NCBI GenBank assembly: GCA_029339505.1
Contig: JAQISU010000114.1
Location: 2,820,001-2,884,000 of the forward strand
Length of the DNA: 64,000 nt
Source: Unio delphinus
Lineage: Eukaryota > Mollusca > Bivalvia > Unionida > Unionidae
Direction: 5' to 3'
Shown here: in pieces, positions 1 to 13,924 of the stretch
Layout: each line of letters starts with the position of its first letter
Numbering within the stretch: the stretch's first letter is position 1
Notes under the pieces: generated by a model
Database searches by the model: none
Seen by the model: the letters and a program-made list of their open reading frames with translations, nothing else
What the model was told of the DNA's origin: nothing
Position numbers and translations under genes: made by a program

Positions 1-1473
1 CCAATGAGCCTTAAGTAAACTTCACGTTGCGTTAAGTCTGCCTTTTGTGAGTTCGATTGCTCTAGCATGGAATTTTACGTGAGAATGTTAGGACACCGTA
101 ATGTTATTAGATTAAAATACATGACGGACACTTTTTGAGAATGCGTGAGCTAGAGACGATGAATTATTAAACGGATTAGTATGAAAAGTAACATTCCAAG
201 GAAGCTAATATGAAAAGGATGTGATCGTTGGTAAGAAATAATCCTTGCAAAGGATTTATTCCCATTATGGTTTGATATTTGTGATCAAGATCTAAGATAT
301 GTTATTTTCAAGTGTTCCCTAAATGCATGGAAAAGGCTATGTTTACTGTAATTGTTTTGGTTAATACCACCCTACCCCGGGTGAGACTGTATCAGCTGCC
401 ATGGTGTCTCCTTGGAAAGAGCACTAAGCTTGGATTTTCTCAGAAGCATAGAGCCAATAGTGTTGAAAGTGCTATAAAAATACCAAAAGAAAACCATTGA
501 CAAGAATCTGAAAACAAAAGAGAAAATAAAACAATACCTGGCCCTCAACAAATATGTTAGAAAGTGAGCAAGTCATTAGCTGAATATTTCTTAAGCTGGA
601 CATCACAGACTATACATTTTTATTTCAGAGGCCAATTATTTTTCCATCTAAAATTTTGGACGGAAAATCTATCACATTCATATTAAATAATTTGTATGTT
701 TTTTTATGTGTTTGAGAGAGAAATGTAGATTCATATTTCACCAGTGAAATTTAACTTCAAATTTATTTTCTAAATATGTTTCATCGTATATAGCAGTGGT
801 TCACAAAGTGGGGGGTATGAGGGGTGGGATTACTGAGCGGGTGCTAATGCTGAATAATGCTGTCTCAAGTAGTACTTTGGGGGTAGAACAAATAAGAACA
901 AAAACAACCCTCCTTAGGAATTGGTCATGAGGCTCAAATATTGGGTGAAAACTCAATATAGTTTAACATATCGGAATGCTTGTCACACAAGTTAAGAAAA
1001 TAAAATTTTCTTTAAAACAGGGATCATCGCTGTTACAACACAAAAAGTGGCAGATGGTCCTTCTACTCTAGAAGAAGAGAACTTAAGGAAGATGATCCCA
1101 GGAGAATTAGCAGAAACATTTTACCTCAAGAACCACCATCAAATCTAGCTTTGGTGAAGGAGAAGATCTCTCGATTTTAGCTATGTAATATATGAAAGGT
1201 GCTTGATATATGGATGTGTCTGCTAAGATTACAGTAATGAAAGTGTCAGTAGTTGAAAGCAATGTATAATGTATCTGCAAGTGCTGAAATTTTTTATATT
1301 GATAATGTATGACCTTACCCAGAATCGACTGGTGTTTAAAAATATCTAAATGGAAGCATTATTGTTTGATGGTATATTATGTGCAGTTACAACAAAACAA
1401 AGAATGAAGTCAAATGATTATGTATTCACTTATATATAAATTTGTGCCCGTAAGAAGTCTTTAAAAAAAAAGT
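1..1473. other. host intergenic DNA, no gene seen
   Basis: AT-rich DNA with frequent stops in all frames. I see no domain, RNA gene or repeat that I can name. The longest frames (for example 312-500 on plus) have no recognisable composition or motif. Confidence 0.5.
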
Positions 1474-4081
1474 TCAGGCAAGCCGTGAGGGGATGAAACC
1501 AGTGTATTGTTCAAAAGCATCTGGATATTTGTCACGTATCCGCCAGACACAGCAAGAGGGAATGCTGTCATAGTATGAACGGCCTATTGGCAACATGCCT
1601 GTTAAAAAACACGCGCTCATCAAGTCAACTTCATTGTCAAGTACATGAACTTTCTGTCGGTACATCCTAGCCGACACATGTACATCTTCATCAAGGATTA
1701 GAACTTGAAAATCCTGAAAAATTATATTTAAAAAAAAATAAGGAACATGCACTTATTCAAAGTTTATTAATGTTTTATCAGAAAATTCCAATGTAAAATA
1801 AATATGGATAAAAAATGCAAAGTGTTTATTCTGACATGAGCACTAAATGTTTCATCGCAACCAGAACTGATATTAGGTGTTTGGGGAGCATTTCTAGAAG
1901 TCAGAGATACCTGCATTTGGATCAAATAGGATTGGCTGATTGCAGATGACGATATAATCTTATCTTTCTATCATCATCAGCTTAGATTTGTTTAGCATAG
2001 TGAGGTACCCACATTGAAACCAGGTAATGAATAGAATCTATTTTATGAGTATCAATTGTAAAAAATAAAACTCCTTATCATTTGCTTATGTATGCATCTC
2101 TGTTTTTTGTTTTTGGATGGCTTACAATTTTAAAATTCATTCACAGTGATTACAAAGAAATAATCCAAGCATGTCTCATTTTGTAAGAAGTCTCGCTAAA
2201 ATTCATGAAACATTATACGTTAAGTAAACTCTTAAGCATATCAAGAATAATGCATTAAGCAACAATGCGCATTATAAACAAAAGTTTATAGATTCATTAC
2301 TGGCAAAAGTGATATACAGTGCTGTCTCTCATAACACATCTTTTCCAGGTCTGTCGGCATCTTCCTGCATTTTCCACCCACACACACACACCAATCTGGC
2401 AATCCTGTTTTGGGGGATGGGTGATAACCACCACACTGCCTTGATCCTGGCTCCAAAACATTAAAGACCAGGCTTGGGTGGAACTGCAACATCTGGATGA
2501 AAAGTTCCCTCAGCCGGTCTGGCTCCACATTTGTTATGATCTCCTGGAATCAGTTGCAAACATTAGGCATACTGAATCTCCATATGCATGTGGTACATCA
2601 ACCTTGAAAACTATAATCACGATACCATGGAAATTTCAACATTTACAACAATCATGTATTTACATAAGGTTTCAATCTTTGCAAGTCCACCTTAGAAATA
2701 GAAATGACTGCAAATGTTGTATTATGAAAGTAACTACCAACGTTTTAATTATGTGTATACATGGATGCAGTATTTGATTTTATCAGTACAACGAGCAAGT
2801 TACATTTTCGTAGTCAGTTGTTACACATATCATGTATAGTGAAAAAGGTTTTTCTGTAATGTAGCCCACATACCGGTCAAGTTATTCACACCTTTTGTGA
2901 TATATAATTTGTATATCCAATAACATGCTCAAGAAATACATACAAATTATTGAAATAATTTAAAGTTTCAAAACCCATTACATCAAAATGTTATTTTAGA
3001 CATCATTTACAGTATTCACCAAAACCTGAACGCAAATCAGACAGGGCAATTAAAATTTGTACCCAAAAGATTATATCAAAGATGAAACAAAAATTATGTT
3101 TCTTGCAAGCCTTCATGTCATTCTAAAGTTTTTATGTTTATAATGATAGTGCATACATAATATTATCTTGATATATTTTGGCATGCATCATATTGAAGAC
3201 AGAAGAATTAAAGTAATGTCATTAATTTACAAGGCTTAAATAGATATATGAATTTTCACAGGTCTAATTTTTTTTATAGAAAACTGCAACGTAGTCGGGT
3301 CTAATCGCTGAAGATTTCATAGATTTTTTGTCATTACATGTATTTTAAATTTGTTTGAAAATAAAAATTATAAATTTTTATTTAATTTGTTAAAGGGGCA
3401 GGTTGACCTTGACATTATACAATATTTATTGTGTATACGACTAGTATAGATCACTTCTACCTATATATGAAATGATTTTAGCTCGTTAATATTTTGATTA
3501 TCACAGGAATTTAAATCTGTACCGCAAGCAGTTATTTACTTCACTCTATGTATTTTGCTACCTATGGTTACTATAACTCCAAAACAAATAGCCCTATATC
3601 TGTAAGTATAGTGACTACCATAGACAAAATAGATGACATGTACTATATAAGTCGGCCTCTGTATTTTCAATGGTATCTGTGAGTGGTTTTCCTTGTCAAA
3701 TGATATTAGGTTGGGTGGTATGTAGCAACAAAACGTAATGCAGTTTAAACATACATATTTGGTAAAATAAACCTTCAATAGAAGTATGTATTTTCTAAGT
3801 TGTGCAAAACACTTCTTACTTGTATATATTAGAGTATTTGTTAAGTTTTAAACATTTTTCAGTGTGGATCAATACTTGTTTTGCAAGGTATAATTAACAA
3901 TTACCCTCATTCTTTTCTGCCTTGTCTGAACTATATGTAGAGCTTGGTCAGCTCTGTTTTCAGGCTGCACTGCATGTCTTCTTCCTCTTCCTCCTCCTCT
4001 GGTTCTTGCTCCATGCCTCATCCTTCCTCTCCTTCTTAAAGATCGCTCCAGACTTGAACTCGAAAGTGAAGTGATTTCAGT
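1474..4081 (-). CDS. P2X7-receptor C-terminal-type domain protein, three exons
   Basis: Three minus-strand exons fit together in phase 0: 4081-3905, 2543-2301 and 1713-1474. Each acceptor ends in AG (cctag, attccag, tttttcag) and the two donors read GTAATT and GTAATG. Exon 1 gives a Ser-rich then Arg/Gly-rich stretch ([12 protein letters not shown]). Exon 2 has LPDWCVC followed by [14 protein letters not shown], and exon 3 has [15 protein letters not shown] then YTGFIPSRL and a stop. This Cys pattern is the zinc-binding C-terminal domain of P2X7 receptors, which in invertebrates is often found without the ion channel, behind an Arg/Gly-rich leader. The channel part is not seen. Exon joins are my inference from splice signals; a further 5' exon is possible, since the only Met in exon 1 is internal. 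Function in invertebrates is unknown to me. Confidence 0.68.
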
Positions 4082-5452
4082 CTAGGTAAAAACAAAATTT
4101 CTACATTTGAGTTTATCATTTGGTGGGTATCTTCTGTATTACATATTATAATTACTACCTTAGGTCAATTGTCTCTAATGAATTTTGATATGTAAAATTA
4201 TTTCTTAATTATACAAGTAATATATTCATACTTACTTATCAGTCGTATAGGAATCTAGTGTTATTTGAGAATCAGAAATTAATACACGAGAGTTTGTGAT
4301 GTGATGTATGTTTTTTGTGCTGAATCAAGTCATGTTTTTTTCTTCTTTTCTTATAAAAGTCCTAGATGGGCACCAAAGATAAATCTCTGTGTATATTTAC
4401 TCAGGGTGCATACTACCCTATAAACATGTGCAAGGATAAAACTAGTCTATCCCATAAGGGTACAAGTCTTAGATTAAAAAATCTCCTTGGTATCAAAACT
4501 GGGTTATAAAAAAAAGAACTTTGGTATCAAAACAGGGGATCACATTAAAAAGTTAAGGGTCTCTGAAGCGCTAATGAAGGTAAAGGGAAACACTGAATAC
4601 GGTGGTCAAACTTTGAGTGACAATGTGACGACAGTACGTTTGTGCGTGTGTATTTTTTATGATCTGTCCTGAATTCCATACTCCAGTCGAAAATTTCAAT
4701 AAAACTTATTTATGTAAGGTATAACTATTAACTTGGAGAAACATACCACGAATTTGTTTCCGCTTTGTTTGAAACGCCAAAAAGATGAGTGTTAGAGTCC
4801 ACTAGTGAGAATCTGGTTAGAAATTTATAAATTGAATAATAAAATTACTAAGTTGTTAGCATTTTTTAAATTTGCAAGATGCTTTTCGTTTATAAAATGA
4901 GGTGGAGGGTATGTGTGGGAGTGCTAAATCGAGTACGTTTGCATTACTGTACAAAGCACGTCGATTTAAATCATTATCGTACCACAAAAACTATTCAAAT
5001 ATAACCATAAGAGTAGTTCTAAATAAATTTCAACGTCTCCTCTTAAAACTAAAACTAGAAATAAAATGATAAGGAGAAAAGAACAAGATCTAAAGAAGAT
5101 AGTACTCACTGTTGTAGGCATTTTGATGCTTTTGGTAGCGTGGTTGTGTTTTACGTCATCAGCATCAGTGTACAGAATTTTGCATATAATTATGCAAATT
5201 TCGGTCAGCGGAATGATGTCTGTTATTCGTTCGGGATCTGCCGAAAACTGCCGAGCGCGATTTCAATATGGAGACGATAGATTCGTTATGCTTCGTACGA
5301 AGATTTCAGTTAGCTCGTATTTCATAAAAAGAACCTTTACGTACTTGATATTACTCTAGAATTGCCATTTCAATAGTATTTAATCAGTTGATATGCATAA
5401 ATGTCCAAACATTTTTGTAAGCAAATTCACCCTCAGCTGCACTATTGTGCAT
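4082..5452. other. host intergenic DNA
   Basis: AT-rich sequence without a gene I can support. A 97-codon frame at 5066-5359 on plus starts with basic residues and a hydrophobic stretch, but it has no family signature and no neighbouring signal. It may be chance. Confidence 0.4.
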
Positions 5453-5994
5453 TTAAGGTCCTTCAGTCAAATTCAAAGCAAATGCCACCAAAAGAATCTT
5501 AAACTCTCTTTGTCTGTATAATGTTTTTTTCAACATAGCTAGATTTACTGTAGAACGTATGGCAAGCTAATCGGAATCCTTTGTATTGAATATGCTCGTC
5601 AATGGTGGGGTATACAATATTAAACCCTGTATATTCAGTAATGAGTAGAACCAAGGTCGATGAAAAATATTGAAATTTAAGCTATAATGTTACCATACAG
5701 TTACTGAATGCACATACGTAGCAAAATGTAACATATCTAAAGTATATATTCTAATTACCAAGGCATATCTACATGAAATGGAATGACCTTTCAGTAAACA
5801 ATTAATGCGAGACGGGTTAAAACTTGACTCGAATTCATTTGGATGTTAAATACAGGTCACAGAGACAAAAGCTTGGTGAAAAATTGTTTAATGATGACGA
5901 GTCTGTATTTGAAGACCATACCAATTTATTACAGTAGTCATGTATTTAAAACGATTATGCACAAATACAAACTTGCATCACAATGTATGAATAT
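5453..5994. repeat. 3' flank of GT32 copy 1, duplicated at 25979-26520
   Basis: From the sequence taaggtccttcagtca onward this stretch matches the 3' flank of the intact GT32 gene (from 25979), with many substitutions. The match marks the left limit of the segmental duplication that created the GT32 copies. No coding sequence is seen. Confidence 0.6.
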
Positions 5995-7022
5995 TTAGTT
6001 GCTTCCTTTATACAGTATTGCTTGAGGAATGATATTGTGGATATCAGACTCGTTTTTTCTAACAAACGACTCTCGATCGTGCATCACGCCCACCCGTGAG
6101 TTGTGAACGAAAAAGGGCTGATATCCATGTTAAGCAATCCCTGTTCAAAATGGCTGCATATCCATTTTAGAGGATAGGTCTTTTGTTTCTTTGTGCAGCA
6201 AGTAATCAGAAGAAATTTAAGAAAGTCAGATATGGGAACTGACATAAAATATTCCGCTGGAGCCATGTACAACCCATGTTGTTATCAGATGTCCTGCTTC
6301 TGTTGTATAGTTTATATAGAGAATATATACAAATAAGGGACCTTCAGAATCTTGTCTGTCATTTACAATGGTTTCATGAATGGATGCTTTCGTCTGAAAC
6401 CTATCATCGCGGTCCCCGCCTTGTCATGTGCAAAGCCAAAACGCATGGGACGGAGAAAGGGTTCTCGTGCCAAAAAACATGAATACTTGCGTACAAATGG
6501 GCCTAATGGACGAAAGAATCGGATATCTAAGTCGGCATATACTCCACCATACTTGTAAAGAACTATATAACGCATGGCGTTAGAGCGATGCATATCTGTT
6601 GGATAATTATCCCAAATTGGCAACATATACGGAAACGTATCACATATAAATTTCCTCAGGCTGTCGTCTGTCCAAAATCTGTACACCCAGTGTGGGTGAT
6701 TCTGTAACAAAGATTTTATATTACTCTCAAATTGACGAAGAACGTTGTTGTCGGTCAATTTCTGATGAAATATTTTTTCAATCTTCAGTGGACCCTCTGC
6801 TGGAAACGATTCTGGCTCCGATAGATACACCGGTGTTTTGGTTGGGTTGAATAGTTCAAACCTTTCTATCAATTTGTCCTCATCAGGTGAAAGAGTGTTT
6901 ATGAATGGGCAACTTACATGTTCTCTTGTCTTACCCGCCAATACAAACAGATAAATTACCGTGAGAAAAAGCAGAGAATACACTATCTTCGTCCTTTGAA
7001 TACATTGTCTAGGCAAATGCAT
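5995..7022 (-). pseudogene. GT32 glycosyltransferase copy 1, broken
   Basis: This is a minus-strand copy of the gene at 26521-27585. Residues 1-217 are open from the ATG at 7022, with the N-terminal membrane anchor and the DXD-like motif DLDIRF. The frame is lost near 6363. The coding strand lacks about 27 bases between caatgg and tttcatg and has further frameshifts. The C-terminal part reappears in another frame at 6272-6084 (MAPAEYFMSVPI, LKWICSHFEQGLL). Unlike copies 2-5 it is not fused to the gypsy fragment. It also differs from them at several residues in the N-terminal half, for example NTLSPDE where the others read NILSPDE. Confidence 0.8.
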
Positions 7023-7958
7023 CTTTCTGACATTAACTATCTGGAAGAGAGATTGGAAATGGAAATATACATATTAAGCAATCAATGCAAATAGATCAAT
7101 TTGAAAAAGAAAAAAGAAAAAATTCTGATACTTTACTTTGATTATTAAGTGAAAAATAAAACCTCATTAGTTGGCACCTTCAACAACCTTACAACCTGAC
7201 TTGTCAATACTTTAAAAATATTAACCATCTTCTACTCGTACTCTTGCTTCTATTGCTAATAATGCCACCAACCCATATGCACTGCACATCGAACACTTTA
7301 ATAATTCAACCGTTATCAACATGGTATAAGAAAGTAAATATAAATGAAATTCTTCATTTTAATCTTTATTTATGGAAAAGGAATCTTAATAAAACATTTT
7401 GTATTTTAACCACCAACATCGAATAACGTTTTGCAATCTTTGCACAAATTGTTAAATTTCATCTGTTTTAAGAATAGTGCTGTTTTAATTTTATGTTACA
7501 TTTTGCCATTGTATGTTTCCTTGCCGTGGACAGTTAGTTGTGAGGAACGTAAACGTGTATCAGCGAGTGTATATCCCAGTCTGCACTGACATGTTAAATT
7601 TATTTATCGATCTCAATGAGAATGCGATTCCATCAATACAAAAAAAGTGCACCTGTGCTAGCTACATACGCAAAACTCGTGTCCTGCGAAGAAATGTTTA
7701 CATTATTCTCCGCTTTCACGTTATACTATAAACAATATCATTCCCTTTAACTCCATTATATATGGTTTACAAGGTGCATATCAACAGGAAGTCTATGGTT
7801 TTTGCCAGAGGGTTGGAAATGACTTAAATGTATATGCACCCTTTTTAAGCTACAATACATTATAGTTTGAATAATAATTTAAAATATTAAATCTAATAGC
7901 AGCATTTAAAATAGGTGGTTGGGCGTCTGAGACTTTTTCTCTCGTATTCATTTTAAGA

Positions 7959-8103
7959 CATACATACATACATACATACATACATACATACATACATACA
8001 TACATACATGCATGCATGCATGCATGCATGCATGCATGCATGCATACATACATACATACATGCATATATACACACATTGATAATACACACATACATACAT
8101 ACA

Positions 8104-8137
<34 letters not shown>

Positions 8138-8502
8138 CACATATATACATACACACATACATACATACACGCATTGATACATACACACATGCATACACAC
8201 ACATACATACATACATACATACATACATACATACATACATACATACATACATACATACATACATACATACACATATATACATACACACATACATACATAC
8301 ATACACGCATTGATACCTACACACATGCATACATACATACATACATACATACATACATACATACATACATACATACATACATACATACATGCATGCATGC
8401 ATGCATGCATGCATGCATGCATGCATACATGCATACATACATACATACATACATACATACATACATACATACATACATACATACATACATACATACATGC
8501 AC
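7959..8502. repeat. CATA microsatellite 1 with ATGC blocks
   Basis: Mostly (CATA)n with blocks of (ATGC)n and regular interruptions such as gcattgatacat and acacatgcatac. Long open frames here repeat Met-Tyr-Val-Cys or His-Thr-Tyr-Ile and are an artefact of the tetranucleotide. Confidence 0.97.
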
Positions 8503-8648
8503 GGTCAATACCTACCTCATTCCATACCATCTACCTTTTAATTACCTTACAACCTATTTACCAGGTATCAACACTAACATTGTAAGTATCCATGTACAAA
8601 GTCCATGTTAATGTTCCTCTCCATTGTGTAAATTTGTCATGAGACTTA

Positions 8649-9070
8649 GTGTCAGGACCAGTGACAGTCGGAACAGTCTCGGTTTTACCCGTTGAAGGCA
8701 CTCATTTATTGCTAGGCAAAGACTTAGCTGGAGACAAGGTTGTGGTTAATCCACTTGTAACTGACAAGCCTGATTTGGATCAGAAAGCTGATGAAATTGA
8801 AAAAGAATTTCCTGATATATTTCAAGCTTGTGCAGTTACCAGAGCTATGGAAAAGAAAGCTCTTGAGAATGATGTTGATGAAGACAGTATTCCTTCAGGT
8901 GACACGTGTATAGGTCAGGCTTTTTATCAGTTTTCTTTTACTCCTTGTTTGGATCAATCAGAAGGTATTGATCATAGTGTACCTCTTTTAACAACTCATT
9001 CTCTTTATTCTAGTCAGGGTAATAAACGACAGTCACTTGTCGTCGAACAGGAAAAAAATCCTTACAATGG
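8649..9070 (+). mobile_element. gypsy-type retrotransposon fragment, copy 1
   Basis: Open frame with THLLLGKDLAGDKV, then VTDKPDLD and FQACAVTRAMEK. This matches the stretch between the aspartic protease and reverse transcriptase of Ty3/gypsy-like polyproteins in invertebrates; that assignment is from memory of the family. No reverse transcriptase or LTR follows. The frame enters GT32 antisense sequence at caatgg (9065-9070), so its last few codons come from the glycosyltransferase gene. It is a relic, not a gene. Confidence 0.65.
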
Positions 9071-9749
9071 GAAATGAAGGGAGGTTATATAATAGGATTT
9101 TCATGAATGGGTGATTTCGCCTGCAACCCATCAACGCGGTCCCCGCCTTGTCATGCGCAAAGCCTAAACGCATGGGATGAAGAAAGGGTTCTCGTGCCGT
9201 AAAACATGAATACTTGCGCACAAATGGGTCTAATGGACGAAAGAATTTGATATCTAAGTCGGCATATACTCCACCATACTCGTAAAGAACTATATAACGC
9301 ATGGCGTTAGAGCGATGCATATCTGATGGATAATTATCCCAAATTGGCAACATATACGGAAACGTATCATATATAAACTTCCTCAGGCTGTCGTCTGTCC
9401 AAAATCTGTACACCCAGTGTGGGTGATTCTGTAACAAAGATTTTATATTACTCTCAAATTGACGAAGAACGTTGTTGTCGGTCCATTTCTGATGAAATAT
9501 TTTTTCAATCTTCAGTGGACCCTCTGCTGGAAACGATTCTGGCTCCGATAGATACACCGGTGTTTTGGTTGGGTTGAATAGTTCAAACCTTTCTATCAAT
9601 TTGTCCTCATCAGGTGAAAGAATGTTTATGAATGGGCAACTTACATGTTCTCTTGTCTTACCCGCCAATACAAGCAGATAAATTACCGTGAGAAAAAGCA
9701 GAGAATACACTATCTTCGTCCTTTGAATACATTGTCTAGGCAAATGCAT
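9065..9749 (-). pseudogene. GT32 glycosyltransferase copy 2, 3'-truncated
   Basis: ATG at 9749. Residues 1 to about 220 match the intact gene, including the membrane anchor and DLDIKF. The C-terminal 130 residues are absent because the copy is joined to the gypsy fragment at the shared bases caatgg. The frame runs on antisense through gypsy sequence to 9033, ending in unrelated residues (IVRIFFLFDDK). A working enzyme is unlikely without the C-terminal part of the catalytic domain. Confidence 0.85.
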
Positions 9750-10685
9750 CTTTCTGACATTAACTATCTGGAAGAGAGATTGGAAATGGAAATATACATA
9801 TTAAGCAATCAATGCAAATAGATCGATTTGAAAAAGAAAAAAGAAAAAATTCTGATACTTTACTTTGATTATTAAGTGAAAAATAAAACCTCATTAGTTG
9901 GCACCTTCAACAACCTTACAACCTGACTTGTCAATACTTTAAAAATATTAACCATCTTCTACTCGTACTCTTGCTTCTATTGCTAATAATGCCACCAACC
10001 CATATGCACTGCACATCGAACACTTTAATAATTCAACCGTTATCAACATGGTATAAGAAAGTAAATATAAATGAAATTCTTCATTTTAATCTTTATTTAT
10101 GGAAAAGGAATCTTAATAAAACATTTTGTATTTTAACCACCAACATCGAATAACGTTTTGCAATCTTTGCACAAATTGTTAAATTTCATCTGTTTTAAGA
10201 ATAGTGCTGTTTTAATTTTATGTTACATTTTGCCATTGTATGTTTCCTTGCCGTGGACAGTTAGTTGTGAGGAACGTAAACGTGTATCAGCGAGTGTATA
10301 TCCCAGTCTGCACTGACATGTTAAATTTATTTATCGATCTCAATGAGAATGCGATTCCATCAATACAAAAAAAAGTGCACCTGTGCTAGCTACATACGCA
10401 AAACTCGTGTCCTGCGAAGAAATGTTTACATTATTCTCCGCTTTCACGTTATACTATAAACAATATCATTCCCTTTAACTCCATTATATATGGTTTACAA
10501 GGTGCATATCAACAGGAAGTCTATGCTTTTTGCCAGAGGGTTGGAAATGACTTAAATGTATATGCACCCTTTTTAAGCTACAATACATTATAGTTTGAAT
10601 AATAATTTTAAATATTAAATCTAATAGCAGCATTTAAAATAGGTGGTTGGGCGTCTGAGACTTTTTCTCTCGTATTCATTTTAAG

Positions 10686-10803
10686 ACATACATACATACA
10701 TACATACATACATACATACATACATACATGCATGCATCCATGCATGCATACATACATACATACATACATGTATACACACATTGATAATACACACATTGAT
10801 ACA

Positions 10804-10837
<34 letters not shown>

Positions 10838-11010
10838 CACATATATACATACACACATACATACATACATACACACATTGATACATACATACATACATAC
10901 ATACATACATACATACATACATACATACATACACATATATGCATATACACATACATACATACATACACGCATTGATACATACACACATGCATACACTCAC
11001 ATACATACAT

Positions 11011-11050
<40 letters not shown>

Positions 11051-11069
11051 ACATACATACATACATACA

Positions 11070-11105
<36 letters not shown>

Positions 11106-11222
11106 TACATACACACATACATACATACACGCATTGATACATACACACATGCATACACACACATACATACATACATACATACATACATACATACATACAT
11201 ACATACATACATACATACATGC
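10686..11222. repeat. CATA microsatellite 2
   Basis: (CATA)n with short ATGC, (CA)n and gcattgatacat interruptions. It is homologous in position to the one at 7959 but has a different internal order. Confidence 0.97.
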
Positions 11223-11370
11223 ACGGTCAATACCTACCTCATTCCATACCATCTACCTTTTAATTACCTTACAACCTATTTACCAGGTATCAACACTAAC
11301 ATTGTAAGTATCCATGTACAAAGTCCATGTTAATGTTCCTCTCCATTGTGTAAATTTGTCATGAGACTTA

Positions 11371-11792
11371 GTGTCAGGACCAGTGACAGTCGGAACAGTC
11401 TCGGTTTTACCCGTTGAAGGCACTCATTTATTGCTAGGCAAAGACTTAGCTGGAGACAAGGTTGTGGTTAATCCACTTGTAACTGACAAGCCTGATTTGG
11501 ATCAGAAAGCTGATGAAATTGAAAAAGAATTTCTTGATATATTTCAAGCTTGTGCAGTTACCAGAGCTATGGAAAAGAAAGCTCTTGAGAATGATGTTGA
11601 TGAAGACAGTATTCCTTCAGGTGACACGTGTATAGGTCAGGCTTTTTATCAGTTTTCTTTTACTCCTTATTTGGATCAATCAGAAGGTATTGATCATAGT
11701 GTACCTCTTTTAACAACTCATTCTCTTTATTCTAGTCAGGGTAATAAACGACAGTCACTTGTCGTCGAACAGGAAAAAAATCCTTACAATGG
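11371..11792 (+). mobile_element. gypsy-type retrotransposon fragment, copy 2
   Basis: Near-identical to the fragment at 8649, with a few substitutions (FLDIF for FPDIF, PYLDQ for PCLDQ). It ends at the same caatgg junction (11787-11792) with a truncated GT32 copy. Confidence 0.65.
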
Positions 11793-12471
11793 AAAATGAA
11801 GGGAGGTTATATAATAGGATTTTCATGAATGGGTGATTTCGCCTGCAACCCATCAACGCGGTCCCCGCCTTGTCATGCGCAAAGCCTAAACGCATGGGAT
11901 GAAGAAAGGGTTCTCGTGCCGTAAAACATGAATACTTGCGCACAAATGGGTCTAATGGACGAAAGAATTTGATATCTAAGTCGGCATATACTCCACCATA
12001 CTCGTAAAGAACTATATAACGCATGGCGTTAGAGCGATGCATATCTGATGGATAATTATCCCAAATTGGCAACATATACGGAAACGTATCATATATAAAC
12101 TTCCTCAGGCTGTCGTCTGTCCAAAATCTGTACACCCAGTGTGGGTGATTCTGTAACAAAGATTTTATATTACTCTCAAATTGACGAAGAACGTTGTTGT
12201 CGGTCCATTTCTGATGAAATATTTTTTCAATCTTCAGTGGACCCTCTGCTGGAAATGATTCTGGCTCCGATAGATACACCGGTGTTTTGGTTGGGTTGAA
12301 TAGTTCAAACCTTTCTATCAATTTGTCCTCATCAGGTGAAAGAATGTTTATGAATGGGCAACTTACATGTTCTCTTGTCTTACCCGCCAATACAAACAGA
12401 TAAATTACCGTGAGAAAAAGCAGAGAATACACTATCTTCGTCCTTTGAATACATTGTCTAGGCAAATGCAT
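11787..12471 (-). pseudogene. GT32 glycosyltransferase copy 3, 3'-truncated
   Basis: ATG at 12471. It has the same truncation and gypsy junction as copy 2, and the remaining 220 codons are open. The open frame continues antisense into the gypsy fragment to 11755. Confidence 0.85.
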
Positions 12472-13408
12472 CTTTCTGACATTAACTATCTGGAAGAGAG
12501 ATTGGAAATGGACATATACATATTAAGCAATCAATGCAAATAGATCGATTTGAAAAAGAAAAAAGAAAAAATTCTGATACTTTACTTTGATTATTAAGTG
12601 AAAAATAAAACCTCATTAGTTGGCACCTTCAACAACCTTACAACCTGACTTGTCAATACTTTAAAAATATTAACCATCTTCTACTCGTACTCTTGCTTCT
12701 ATTGCTAATAATGCCACCAACCCATATGCACTGCACATCGAACACTTTAATAATTCAACCGTTATCAACATGGTATAAGAAAGTAAATATAAATGAAATT
12801 CTTCATTTTAATCTTTATTTATGGAAAAGGAATCTTAATAAAACATTTTGTATTTTAACCACCAACATCGAATAACGTTTTGCAATCTTTGCACAAATTG
12901 TTAAATTTCATCTGTTTTAAGAATAGTGCTGTTTTAATTTTATGTTACATTTTGCCATTGTATGTTTCCTTGCCGTGGACAGTTAGTTGTGAGGAACGTA
13001 AACGTGTATCAGCGAGTGTATATCCCAGTCTGCACTGACATGTTAAATTTATTTATCGATCTCAATGAGAATGCGATTCCATCAATACAAAAAAAAGTGC
13101 ACCTGTGCTAGCTACATACGCAAAACTCGTGTCCTGCGAAGAAATGTTTACATTATTCTCCGCTTTCACGTTATACTATAAACAATATCATTCCCTTTAA
13201 CTCCATTATATATGGTTTACAAGGTGCATATCAACAGGAAGTCTATGCTTTTTGCCAGAGGGTTGGAAATGACTTAAATGTATATGCACCCTTTTTAAGC
13301 TACAATACATTATAGTGTGAATAATAATTTAAAATATTAAATCTAATAGCAGCATTTAAAATAGGTGGTTGGGCGTCTGAGACTTTTTCTCTCGTATTCA
13401 TTTTAAGA

Positions 13409-13537
13409 CATACATACATACATACATACATACATACATACATACATGCAAGCATACATACATACATACATGCATATATACACACATTGATAATACACAC
13501 ATTGATACATACATACATACATACATACATACATACA

Positions 13538-13571
<34 letters not shown>

Positions 13572-13924
13572 CACATATATACATACACACATACATACAT
13601 ACATACACGCATTGATACATACACACATGCATACACATACATACATACATACATACATACATACATACATACATACATACATACATACACATATATACAT
13701 ACACACATACATACATACACGCATTGATACATACACACATGCATACACACACACACATACATACATACATACATACATACATACATACATACATACATAC
13801 ATACATACATACATTCATACATACATACATACATACATACATACATACATACATACATACATACATACATACATACATACATACATACATACATACATAC
13901 ATACATACATGCATACATACATGC
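13409..13924. repeat. CATA microsatellite 3
   Basis: (CATA)n with the same type of interruptions as the other copies. Confidence 0.97.

Noticed and set aside
5066..5359. 97-codon frame with a hydrophobic segment
   Set aside because: No family signature, no splice or neighbour support; composition fits chance in AT-rich DNA.
7244..7426. Repeated 60-codon frame (also at 9971, 12693, 15395 and 18308)
   Set aside because: It is present only because the whole unit is duplicated; the diverged copy beside the intact GT32 gene does not keep it.
7850..8611. Long open frames of Met-Tyr-Val-Cys or His-Thr-Tyr-Ile repeats on both strands (also at 10.6-11.3, 13.3-14.0 and 16.0-17.0 kb)
   Set aside because: They are read-through of a tetranucleotide repeat, open in several frames at once; no selection on protein is visible.
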